Source of the DNA: Gaetbulibacter_A sp043876815
GTDB taxonomy: Bacteria; Bacteroidota; Bacteroidia; Flavobacteriales; Flavobacteriaceae
Direction of reading: 5' to 3'
Assembly: GCF_043876815.1 (NCBI RefSeq)
Contig: NZ_JBAWKA010000002.1
Span: 620,001 to 684,000 of the forward strand
Length of the DNA stretch: 64,000 nt
Below, piece after piece: positions 9,789-17,160 of the stretch. Position 1 is the first letter of the stretch. The number at the start of each line of letters is the position of its first letter. A model generated the notes under the pieces. The model was given only the letters and a program-made list of their open reading frames with translations. It ran no database searches and was not told where the DNA came from. Position numbers and translations under genes: made by a program.

Positions 9789-10967
9789 TTAGTTACGTTC
9801 AATGACCATTGCCGAAGCTCCGCCGCCACCATTACAGATTGCAGCAGCTCCGATTTTCGCATTGTTTTGTTGTAAAATACTTAATAAGGTAATTAAAATA
9901 CGAACTCCCGAACAACCAAGGGGATGACCCAAGGATACCGCACCACCATTTACGTTAACATTTTTGTCGTTCAAACCAAGTATTTTCATATTAGCCAAAC
10001 CAACAACCGAAAAGGCTTCGTTAAATTCAAAAAAATCAACTTCATCTATTGATATTCCTGCTTTATCAAGTGCCTTTGGAAGGGCTATGGCGGGGGCTGT
10101 GGTAAACCATTTTGGTTCTTGGGCCGCATCCGCGTAACTTTTAATGGTCGCTAAAGGCTTTAAGCCTAAAGCTCCTGCTTTTTCTTTACTCATCAAAACC
10201 ATGGCACCAGCACCATCATTTATGGTAGAAGCATTAGCAGCCGTAACGGTACCATCCTTGCTAAATGCAGGGCGAAGGCTGGATATTTTTTCCATGCGGA
10301 TATTTTTAAACTCTTCATCCTCGCTAACCACAATATCATCTCCACGACGCTGAGGTACATTGACAGGAACTACTTCATCCTTAAATTTCCCGCTTTCCCA
10401 GGCAGCAGCTGAGCGTTTATAAGATTGGATAGCAAAAGCATCTTGATCTTCACGAGAAAATTTATATTCTGTAGCACAGGCATCGGCACAAACTCCCATG
10501 GCATTTTGATCATAGGCGTCTACTAAACCATCTTTTTGCATACCATCGACTAAAGTCGTTGGTCCAAATTTTGTTCCGGTTCTAGCCTGTAAATAATGTG
10601 GTATTAAACTCATGTTTTCCATACCGCCGGCCACTACAATATCGGTGTCGCCCAAAGCGATCGATTGTGCTGCCTGCATGACGGCTTTCATGCCTGAGGA
10701 GCAAACTTTATTCACTGTTGTACAGGGTACGGTATCTGGAATTCCTGCATAAATAGCAGCTTGTCTGGCAGGTGCTTGCCCGGCTCCCGCCTGAACGACG
10801 TGACCCATCAAAACTTCTTCAACCAGTTCAGGTTTTAAATTAATTTTATCAAGTGCACCTTTTATCGCCACCGCCCCTAGTTTTGGAGCAGGAATGGTCG
10901 ATAATGCACCCATAAAACTTCCTATTGGAGTTCTGGCATACGACACAATTACTACTTCTTTACTCAT
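9789..10967 (-). CDS. Acetyl-CoA acetyltransferase (thiolase II)
   Basis: A cytoplasmic thiolase that condenses two acetyl-CoA to acetoacetyl-CoA or runs in reverse. Key residues are all present: the acyl-accepting Cys89 (NKVCSSGMKA), His348 (SLGHPLGCSG) and Cys378 (AAICNGGGGAS). At 392 aa it is the size of biosynthetic/AtoB-type thiolases rather than FadA fusion partners, and there is no FadB gene beside it. The start at 10967 gives the family N-terminus MSKEVVIVSYARTPIG. It is upstream of the NlpC/P60 gene (6-base gap), an unrelated function, and divergent from the 7TM-HD gene. Confidence 0.95.
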   Translation of the reverse strand: MSKEVVIVSYARTPIGSFMGALSTIPAPKLGAVAIKGALDKINLKPELVEEVLMGHVVQAGAGQAPARQAAIYAGIPDTVPCTTVNKVCSSGMKAVMQAAQSIALGDTDIVVAGGMENMSLIPHYLQARTGTKFGPTTLVDGMQKDGLVDAYDQNAMGVCADACATEYKFSREDQDAFAIQSYKRSAAAWESGKFKDEVVPVNVPQRRGDDIVVSEDEEFKNIRMEKISSLRPAFSKDGTVTAANASTINDGAGAMVLMSKEKAGALGLKPLATIKSYADAAQEPKWFTTAPAIALPKALDKAGISIDEVDFFEFNEAFSVVGLANMKILGLNDKNVNVNGGAVSLGHPLGCSGVRILITLLSILQQNNAKIGAAAICNGGGGASAMVIERN

Positions 10968-11064
10968 AACGTCATCTTTAGTTTAGTACTCGCGAAATTA
11001 ATCATTTTTTAGCACAAACTGAATGATTCACACCTTAGAAAAATGTGGCAGCTATTATTTTTAT

Positions 11065-11072
11065 TACATTTG
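11065..11072 (+). promoter_or_regulatory. Possible -7 element ahead of the 7TM-HD gene
   Basis: TACATTTG matches the flavobacterial -7 consensus TAnnTTTG exactly and lies 18 bases before the ATG at 11091. No clear TTG is found at the expected -33 distance (the nearest is TGG at 11046-11048), so the call is tentative. Confidence 0.35.
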
Positions 11073-11090
11073 AAAACCTTTTAATTTATA

Positions 11091-13139
11091 ATGAAAGACT
11101 TTATAAACAAATTATACAGAAATCACTCCCTGATTTACAAAGCACTTTTGTTTGTTTCTACCACATTCGTTATTGTGTATCTCTTTCCGAAAAGTGGTAA
11201 GTTCAAATACAATTTTGAAAAGGGTAAACCGTGGCAATCTGAAAATCTCTATGCCCCGTTTGATTTTGCTATAAAAAAGTCTGAGGACGAAATTTCTGCT
11301 GAAAAAAAATCAATCACCGAAAATGCTACGCTATACTTTGATATCGATGAAACCATTAAGTCCTCGGTTGAGGAATTATTTAACAAAGACTTTGAAAAAA
11401 CCTTTTCTGATTCAATTACGAAACGGCGATTAAACCAATTATATAATATTGGACAAGCCATTATTGATGATGCCTACGATTATGGTGTTCTTGATGAAAA
11501 CTATAATTTTTCAAACGATAGAACCATTGCCATCGTTGCCGGTCGCGTCAAAAAAAAGGATGGTTTATATGCCGATTTAACCAGGCAGGATCAATTAACA
11601 GGGATTATAAATTCATATTTAACCAAAGAAAATCTACAAGATTTTAAAAACGGATTTACGTCACTATTTTTCGATCTTATTCAGCCGAACTTGAGTTATG
11701 ACAAAGCATTTACGGAGAAGGCACTTCAGGAAAGTTTAGATAAAATTATTTTTACTCGTGGTAGCATAGAACGTGGTACTTTAATTGTTGCCAAGGGTGA
11801 GGTGGTTCAAGGCGATAAATTTCAGATATTAAAATCTTTGGAATCCGAGTACCAGTCGCAGGTTTGGAATCAATCGAGCTTTTATTGGGTTTTGTTTGCT
11901 TATACCTTATTGGTGTCATTAGCCTTATTGATGCTACTCTTGTTCTTGCGGAAATACAGGCCATCGGTTTTTGACCATAATACCAAGGTGACCTTTATAT
12001 TCTTCAACATCTTTTTGATGGTATTTTTAACCACTTTGGTGATCAACTATAATTCAAAATACATATATGTGGTCCCCATTTGTATAATGCCGTTGATCTT
12101 TAAAGCGTTTTTCGATGCGCGTTTAGGTTTGTTCGCACACGTAATCACAGTATTACTATTAGGGTTTATTGTACCGAATAGCTATGAGTATATGTTTCTT
12201 CAGATCATCGCCGGTATTGTTACTATTTTAACGGTATCCGAGTTGTATAAACGAGCAAATTTATTTATTTCCGTGGGGCAAATAACCCTGATCTATATAG
12301 TGGCTTATTTTGCCTTTTTCGTGATCCATGAAGGTACTATTGAGACTTTGGAGTTAACTGTTTTTGGATTATTTATTTTAAATGGTTTAGCTACTTTATT
12401 CGTACAACCATTAATATACGCTTACGAAAAATTATTTGGTTTAGTGAGTGATGTATCGCTATTAGAATTATCAGATACCAATTCAAAATTACTAAAAGAG
12501 TTATCCAATGTAGCACCGGGAACTTTTCACCACTCCTTAAATGTGGCGAATTTGGCTGAAGCTTCGGCCAATGAAATAGGGGCTAATGCGATGTTGGTGC
12601 GTGTAGGAGCCTTATATCACGATATTGGTAAAATGAAAAATCCAACTTATTTTATTGAAAATCAATCAACAGCTATCAACCCTCATGACGAATTATCTGC
12701 CAAGGAAAGTGCGAGTATCATTATCAATCATGTGATTGATGGGATTGAAATTGCCCGAAAGAATAATTTACCAGATCGGGTTATTGATTTTATCCGAACC
12801 CATCACGGCACCAGTTTGGTATACTATTTTTATGTGCAACACAAGAAAGATTTTGATGAAACAGACACGGCCGATTTTAAGTATCCCGGGCCAAAACCTT
12901 TTAGTAAAGAAACCGCAATCCTCATGATGAGTGATAGTATTGAGGCTGCATCAAAAAGTATAAAGGAACCAACTACGATCAAGATTGATGATTTTGTTGA
13001 AAATATAATTGATAAGCAAATCGAGGAGGGGCAATTTTTAAATGCGAATATTACCTTTAAGGAGATCCAATCGATTAAAAAAGTATTAAAATTAAAGCTT
13101 GCCAATATATATCATTTACGTATTGAATATCCCGAATAA
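11091..13139 (+). CDS. 7TM-HD phosphohydrolase, PgpH-like
   Basis: A membrane protein with a long extracytoplasmic N-terminal 7TMR-HDED domain (residues about 40-260), seven transmembrane helices (about 265-450) and a cytoplasmic HD domain. The HD signature is visible as FHHSLNVANLAEA, then ALYHDIGKM and RTHHGTS. Characterised relatives (Listeria PgpH) hydrolyse cyclic di-AMP to pApA, which is the best guess here. The length of 682 aa fits. It is monocistronic, and the tRNA cluster follows 86 bases downstream with its own promoter. Confidence 0.92.
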   Translation: MKDFINKLYRNHSLIYKALLFVSTTFVIVYLFPKSGKFKYNFEKGKPWQSENLYAPFDFAIKKSEDEISAEKKSITENATLYFDIDETIKSSVEELFNKDFEKTFSDSITKRRLNQLYNIGQAIIDDAYDYGVLDENYNFSNDRTIAIVAGRVKKKDGLYADLTRQDQLTGIINSYLTKENLQDFKNGFTSLFFDLIQPNLSYDKAFTEKALQESLDKIIFTRGSIERGTLIVAKGEVVQGDKFQILKSLESEYQSQVWNQSSFYWVLFAYTLLVSLALLMLLLFLRKYRPSVFDHNTKVTFIFFNIFLMVFLTTLVINYNSKYIYVVPICIMPLIFKAFFDARLGLFAHVITVLLLGFIVPNSYEYMFLQIIAGIVTILTVSELYKRANLFISVGQITLIYIVAYFAFFVIHEGTIETLELTVFGLFILNGLATLFVQPLIYAYEKLFGLVSDVSLLELSDTNSKLLKELSNVAPGTFHHSLNVANLAEASANEIGANAMLVRVGALYHDIGKMKNPTYFIENQSTAINPHDELSAKESASIIINHVIDGIEIARKNNLPDRVIDFIRTHHGTSLVYYFYVQHKKDFDETDTADFKYPGPKPFSKETAILMMSDSIEAASKSIKEPTTIKIDDFVENIIDKQIEEGQFLNANITFKEIQSIKKVLKLKLANIYHLRIEYPE

Positions 13140-13155
13140 AAAAGTAAATAAAAAG

Positions 13156-13186
13156 TTGCGTTGTTCTTTTGATTAAATTACATTTG
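13156..13186 (+). promoter_or_regulatory. Predicted promoter of the tRNA cluster
   Basis: TTG (13156-13158), a 20-base spacer and TACATTTG (13179-13186) match the Bacteroidota housekeeping promoter. It lies 40 bases before the mature 5' end of tRNA-Ser, so the primary transcript would need 5' trimming. Confidence 0.7.
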
Positions 13187-13225
13187 CAACCGCAATTTTA
13201 TTGCATAAGTTCTTGTTAGAATTTA

Positions 13226-13309
13226 GGAGAGGTGCCAGAGTGGTAATGGAGCAGATTGCTAATCTGTCGACGCGCAAGTGTCGCCCGGGTTCGAGTCCCG
13301 GTCTCTCCG
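13226..13309 (+). tRNA. tRNA-Ser (anticodon GCT)
   Basis: An 84-nt class II tRNA. The acceptor stem GGAGAGG pairs with TCTCTCC (one G-T) with discriminator G, as expected for Ser. The anticodon loop TTGCTAA carries GCT for AGC/AGT codons. A long variable arm and the T-loop GTTCGAG are present. The 3' CCA is not encoded. Confidence 0.96.
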
Positions 13310-13332
13310 CTAATATTTTAAGATAACCCACT

Positions 13333-13407
13333 CGGGGTGTAGCGTAGCCCGGTTATCGCGCCTGCTTTGGGAGCAGGAGGTCGCAGGTTCGAATCCTGCC
13401 ACCCCGA
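13333..13407 (+). tRNA. tRNA-Pro (anticodon TGG)
   Basis: A 75-nt tRNA. The acceptor stem CGGGGTG pairs with CACCCCG, discriminator A; the anticodon stem CCTGC/GCAGG encloses loop TTTGGGA with TGG; the T-arm has GGTTCGAATCC. CCA is not encoded. Its 3' end and the bases just after it are duplicated downstream at 13526-13550. Confidence 0.96.
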
Positions 13408-13416
13408 CAAATTAAA
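13392..13416 (+). repeat. Direct repeat, copy 1 (3' end of tRNA-Pro plus flank)
   Basis: A 25-base sequence that begins in the T-loop of tRNA-Pro, runs through the acceptor stem (CTGCCACCCCGACA) and continues nine bases past the gene. An exact second copy is at 13526-13550. Duplicated tRNA 3' ends of this kind are the usual footprint of tyrosine-recombinase integration (attL/attR). Confidence 0.85.
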
Positions 13417-13525
13417 GCGTGGAACTCCTGTGGAAAGCGCGCTTTCCTAAAGGAGTGGAAAGGTTTAATTTTAAATTAAAGTTTTACTTTAATTTGCAAC
13501 AAACCTATTCAGGATCAATTTTATT
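13417..13525 (+). other. Spacer with two hairpins between the tRNA-Pro repeats
   Basis: This 109-base stretch has no reading frame of note. It contains one imperfect hairpin at about 13423-13456 (ACTCCT, then GGAAAGCG/CGCTTTCC, then AGGAGT) and a second perfect 10-bp hairpin at about 13474-13496 (AAATTAAAGT, TTT, ACTTTAATTT). The first resembles a processing or terminator-like structure without a T run. It could be the remnant of an integrated element or simply tRNA operon spacer. Confidence 0.5.
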
Positions 13526-13550
13526 AATCCTGCCACCCCGACAAATTAAA
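13526..13550 (+). repeat. Direct repeat, copy 2 (orphan tRNA-Pro 3' end)
   Basis: An exact 25-base copy of 13392-13416. The bases upstream of it do not form the rest of a tRNA, so this is only a 3' fragment, located between tRNA-Pro and tRNA-Arg. Confidence 0.85.
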
Positions 13551-13575
13551 AGAGTGAATTTATTTTACTCGGTTA

Positions 13576-13649
13576 GGTCGCGTAGCTCAGCTGGATAGAG
13601 CATCTGCCTTCTAAGCAGACGGTCACAGGTTCGAATCCTGTCGCGATCA
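13576..13649 (+). tRNA. tRNA-Arg (anticodon TCT)
   Basis: A 74-nt tRNA. The acceptor stem GGTCGCG pairs with CGCGATC (one G-T), discriminator A; the D-arm AGCTCAGCTGGATAGAGC is present; the anticodon stem TCTGC/GCAGA encloses loop CTTCTAA with TCT; the T-arm is GGTTCGAATCC. CCA is not encoded. Confidence 0.96.
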
Positions 13650-13650
13650 C

Positions 13651-13682
13651 AAAAAGCCACACAATTTTAGTGAGGCTTTTTT
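13651..13682 (+). terminator. Terminator of the tRNA cluster
   Basis: AAAAAGCC (13651-13658) pairs with GGCTTTTT (13674-13681), and CAC pairs with GTG inside after one A-A mismatch, followed by T residues. It begins one base after the tRNA-Arg discriminator base plus one. Confidence 0.85.
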
Positions 13683-13854
13683 GTTTTTGTGCTGTTCACG
13701 AGGGCTCTGAATGTATTAATATTTTTTATTATTTCTGTTTTTTTCATCAGTTACCCAGCAACGTTTAAATTACTGATATCTAATCTTAAAGTGTTGGAGC
13801 CTTTTTAGATTTCTATTAGTGAATTATTAAGAAGTATTAATTTCAAACTTAGAC

Positions 13855-13946
13855 TTTTAATCTTCTTCTTTAGAGTAAATGCCGCCATGAGATCTTCGGT
13901 CAGAATATAATTTATTCAATTTAACTAATTTTTATAATAGTTTATT
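13855..13946 (-). pseudogene. Remnant of an Rrf2-family regulator
   Basis: On the minus strand this translates, without any frameshift, to LL*KLVKLNKLYSDRRSHG followed by GIYSKEED*. It lines up with residues about 46-71 of the intact Rrf2 protein encoded at 16618-17022 (LLQKLAKANKISSERGPHGG and on). The two DNA stretches agree at roughly three bases in four by eye. Two stop codons replace codons for Gln and Lys. Only the wing-proximal part of the DNA-binding domain is left, so this is a decayed paralogue or an older copy of the regulator. The surrounding 13684-13854 shows nothing else I can recognise. Confidence 0.75.
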
Positions 13947-13970
13947 ATCTTTAAAAAAACTAACTAACCA

Positions 13971-14150
13971 ATGATTCAATTCTTTCGTAAAATGCGCTAT
14001 AACCCTAAGGTAAAGAATAAAATAGGTAAGTATGTTTGATTAGCCGTTGAAGAGATTTTACTGGTAGTTATTGGAATATTAGTAGCACTTAAAATCAATA
14101 TTTGGAATCCGAATCAAATGAATAAAATTGAATGTGAAAAACTATTTTAA
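13971..14150 (+). pseudogene. Decayed DUF6090-like small membrane protein
   Basis: The frame from ATG at 13971 reads MIQFFRKMRYNPKVKNKIGK, then YV, a TGA stop at 14037-14039, then LAVEEILLVVIGILVALKIN and IWNPNQMNK up to TAA at 14150. The pattern (FFRKIRY, then EI.LVVIGILIALQINNWNE) is that of a common flavobacterial family with an N-terminal membrane helix (DUF6090). Intact members are longer; here an internal stop and an early end leave 60 codons. Probably non-functional. Confidence 0.65.
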
Positions 14151-14168
14151 TAAATTACCAAGATAAAA

Positions 14169-16583
14169 ATGAATAAAAAAGTAGTACTTCGATTTAATTA
14201 CTCGATAATTATTTTTTTAAGTATTGGTATTTACTTCACATCCATAGAATCATTAATTGGGCAAACAGAATCTTTAGAACCTATAATTTCTTCTTTCAGT
14301 AAGTATAGTAATCCTTATAGAGAGCTTGCCTATTGTCAATTAAATAAAAGCACATACTTAAAGGGAGAAATGCTTGGGTTTAGTGCGTATGTTTTGGATA
14401 AAGATCTAAAAGTCCCTTCTAAAAACTCAAAAAACCTTTATTGCGTTGTAACTGATAGTAATAACAAAATTGTTAAAAGTAAATTGGTAAGGTTAACAGA
14501 TGGATTTGCTAATAATGTATTTAGTATAGATAGTAGTTTTACATCTGGCAATTATACATTTAAAGCATATACCAATTGGATGAGGAATTTTGATGAACCT
14601 AATGCCTTTATCGAATTGTTTCATGTTATTGAACCAGAATCAGAAAATGTTGTTAAAAAACCTGTAATTGAAGAGAGTTTAGATGCTCAGTTTTTACCTG
14701 AAGGTGGTTATTTAATAACATCTGTACAAACGGTTGTAGGTGTTATAATAAAAAACGCACAAGGTTTAGGAGTTTCAAATATTGAAGGCAAGGTTTACAA
14801 CACAAATAATGAATTAAAAGCAACATTTAGAACCAATGAAATGGGTATTAGTAGATTTTTATTAATCCCTGATATCAATGAAAGATATATCGTTAAAATT
14901 AATCACTTAAATAGGATTTCCAAATATCAATTAGACGATGTAAAACTTAAAGGAATCTCTATTAATGTTAATAACACTAGAAATAGTCTCGCTATAGTCT
15001 TTAGAACTAATGAGGGTACATTAAATGACATTAAAGGAAAGCTTTTTAAAATGACAATTCATAACGGAAAAGGAGTAAATGGATTCACTTTTAGATTTGA
15101 TAGAAAGGAAATCGTAAGAATTCTTGATTATAAATTACTATTTCCAGGCACCAATATTATTACGCTATTTGATGAACAAAACAGACCCATCTTAGAACGG
15201 CTGTTTTTTAATTATAACGGTGTGAATCTTTTAACAACGGATAATCTAATTTATGATGTGCGTAGAGATTCCACTCACATAAAAATACCTCTCAAGAATT
15301 TCGGAAATGAGTCAAATATATACTCTAACATAAGTATCTCAGTGCTTCCAGAAAAAACGAAAGCACATCAAAGACATCATAATATTATTTCTCATACCTA
15401 CTTACAACCCTACCTTAAGGGCTATATTGAGAATGCCCAATATTATTTTACAAATGTTGATTTTAAAATTAAATATGACCTTGATATCTTATTAATAACT
15501 CAAGGATGGAGCAGTTATAAATGGGATAATATCTTTGAGTATAACATCACCGACGATTATGCTTATGAAGATGGAATTGTATTAAGAGCCCATCAACAAG
15601 ATAGTAGGCAGAAAGATTTTGTAATATATCCACTGAAGTATAGCAATGTAGTAGTTTTAAATTTAACTGATGATCAAAATAGATTTGTTGTTTCCAACCT
15701 ATATCCTACTGGTGACGAAAGACTGAGTATAGGTACTTTAAATAAAAGTGGGAAAACAAAGGACAGTCCAAAATTATATTTACAATTTTTTCCATCTAAT
15801 ATTTCCAATTATAATTTTAACAATTATATATTACAACCAAGAACTTCAAATTTAACTCAGAATTTGTCTGATTCAATGTTTACCCAAGTTGATCTTAATT
15901 TAACACAGGTGCTTGAAGAAGTTGTAGTTGAAGGTAAATCAAGAATAACTAAAATCAAAGATTTAGAAAATTCATTTAGTAGGGTTGATATTTTTGATGA
16001 TAAAAAAAGAGCAATGAATCTTACATTGGCGAGTTATATCAATTATTATGTGCCCGGCTTTGTTGCCTTTGAAGGGGGAGGTACCTTAAGCATAAATAAA
16101 AGAGTGACTACAACATTAATAGGTGCTAATCAAAGTCCCCTTATTTATTTGGATGATTTGCTTATTTCGGGTTTAGATTATTTTTATGCTTTTGATATGA
16201 GTAATGTCGATTACGTAACGGTGAATGAGAACGGAAATGGAGAAGGGTTTTTAGGAGCCAATGGGGTAATTAAAATATACACTTCATTTGATTATAGGAA
16301 GAAAAGAGATGATAATTCTTTTAGGCAGTTTGATTTTCCTTTAACTTTCTCAGAAGATAAAAAATTTTATGCTCCAAAGTATAAAGTATATAATGATTCA
16401 TTTTTTAATGAATATGGGGTAATTGACTGGTTTCCAAGATGCTCCTTGGATGAAAATGGAATTTTAAACTTCACAGTCTATAATCCGGCAAAAAATGATA
16501 TGAAACTTTTTGTTGAAGGAGTTACAGGTGAAGGAAATTTTGTGTCGGAGACAATAGTTTTAAAGCTGAATGATGACAATTAA
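14169..16583 (+). CDS. Exported protein with MG2-like and TonB-plug-like domains
   Basis: An 804-residue exported protein of unknown function. A signal peptide covers about residues 1-32. The N-terminal part resembles macroglobulin MG2 domains: a segment with YLKGEMLGFSAYVLD, then the recurring 'FLPEGGYLITSVQTVVGVI' type motif near residue 180. Near the C-terminus, about residues 580-710, is a region like the TonB receptor plug (LEEVVVEGKSRI, then YLDDLLISG and VNENGNGEGFLGANGVIKIY), but no beta-barrel follows. Related proteins are frequent in flavobacteria. It may be a periplasmic or surface partner of transport systems. It converges on the rrf2 gene with a 34-base gap and shows A+T-rich codon use by eye. 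Confidence 0.7.
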   Translation: MNKKVVLRFNYSIIIFLSIGIYFTSIESLIGQTESLEPIISSFSKYSNPYRELAYCQLNKSTYLKGEMLGFSAYVLDKDLKVPSKNSKNLYCVVTDSNNKIVKSKLVRLTDGFANNVFSIDSSFTSGNYTFKAYTNWMRNFDEPNAFIELFHVIEPESENVVKKPVIEESLDAQFLPEGGYLITSVQTVVGVIIKNAQGLGVSNIEGKVYNTNNELKATFRTNEMGISRFLLIPDINERYIVKINHLNRISKYQLDDVKLKGISINVNNTRNSLAIVFRTNEGTLNDIKGKLFKMTIHNGKGVNGFTFRFDRKEIVRILDYKLLFPGTNIITLFDEQNRPILERLFFNYNGVNLLTTDNLIYDVRRDSTHIKIPLKNFGNESNIYSNISISVLPEKTKAHQRHHNIISHTYLQPYLKGYIENAQYYFTNVDFKIKYDLDILLITQGWSSYKWDNIFEYNITDDYAYEDGIVLRAHQQDSRQKDFVIYPLKYSNVVVLNLTDDQNRFVVSNLYPTGDERLSIGTLNKSGKTKDSPKLYLQFFPSNISNYNFNNYILQPRTSNLTQNLSDSMFTQVDLNLTQVLEEVVVEGKSRITKIKDLENSFSRVDIFDDKKRAMNLTLASYINYYVPGFVAFEGGGTLSINKRVTTTLIGANQSPLIYLDDLLISGLDYFYAFDMSNVDYVTVNENGNGEGFLGANGVIKIYTSFDYRKKRDDNSFRQFDFPLTFSEDKKFYAPKYKVYNDSFFNEYGVIDWFPRCSLDENGILNFTVYNPAKNDMKLFVEGVTGEGNFVSETIVLKLNDDN

Positions 16584-16617
16584 CAATTTTAAACCAGCCT
16601 TTTAAATACCGTTACAG

Positions 16618-17022
16618 CTAAATTTTGTTTATCAATTCATTTATCGACTTAGACTTTAAATTAGTCATTAAAGTCTTTTTTGAATCACTAAATATATCGT
16701 GTAATGAACACTTATTCTCTTGGTCACATTCTTTAAACCCTAATGCACAAGTACTAATTGATCTTTGTGTGTTTAAAACTTCGATGATGTCATTTAAATT
16801 TTGATTTTTATCCTCTTCTTTTAAATAAAATCCGCCATGAGGTCCTCGCTCAGATGATATTTTATTCGCTTTGGCTAGTTTTTGTAATAGCTTAGATAGA
16901 TATGATAGAGGCACATTAGTATGAGAGGCAATATCCTTAGCCTTTAATTTCCTTCCTTCATTTGAGTGGAGTGCTAGGTGTAGAACAGCCTTAATAGCGT
17001 ATTTTGATGAATTTGAAAGCAT
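16618..17022 (-). CDS. Rrf2-family transcriptional regulator (probable nos regulator)
   Basis: A 134-residue Rrf2 protein: winged helix-turn-helix (residues 1-70, with LSYLSKLLQKLAKANKISSE as recognition region and the wing GPHGGFYL) followed by three cysteines, Cys92, Cys99 and Cys105. In IscR and NsrR three such cysteines hold an iron-sulfur cluster; here the spacing is C-X6-C-X5-C, one residue longer in the first gap than the usual C-X5-C. It is divergent from the cytochrome c/nosZ genes, 138 bases apart, so it very likely controls them and may sense NO or redox state. A decayed relative lies 3 kb away at 13855-13946. Confidence 0.88.
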   Translation of the reverse strand: MLSNSSKYAIKAVLHLALHSNEGRKLKAKDIASHTNVPLSYLSKLLQKLAKANKISSERGPHGGFYLKEEDKNQNLNDIIEVLNTQRSISTCALGFKECDQENKCSLHDIFSDSKKTLMTNLKSKSINELINKI

Positions 17023-17073
17023 TTTCAGGACTTAAATAATCTATTGCAAAATAAAAAAGACTTCTATGTCTTT

Positions 17074-17093
17074 AATATGATAAAAGTCATATT
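17074..17093. promoter_or_regulatory. Palindromic operator candidate upstream of the nos genes
   Basis: AATATGATAAAAGTCATATT is a perfect 7-bp inverted repeat with a 6-base spacer, in the 138-base gap between rrf2 and the cytochrome c gene. Its centre is about 40 bases before the transcription start predicted from the -7 element at 17113-17120. That is the position typical of a class II activator site (CRP/FNR family), but the site could also be bound by the Rrf2 protein. Confidence 0.5.
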
Positions 17094-17112
17094 TTTTCCT
17101 GTTTTACTACCA

Positions 17113-17120
17113 TAAGTTTG
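17113..17120 (+). promoter_or_regulatory. -7 promoter element of the nos genes
   Basis: TAAGTTTG is an exact TAnnTTTG match, 41 bases before the ATG of the cytochrome c gene. No TTG is present at the -33 position (the region is T-rich: ATTTTTTCC), as expected for a promoter that depends on an activator. Confidence 0.5.
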
Positions 17121-17160
17121 TATTCCAATTACTACTATTCGTTTCAATTAAAACCATATT

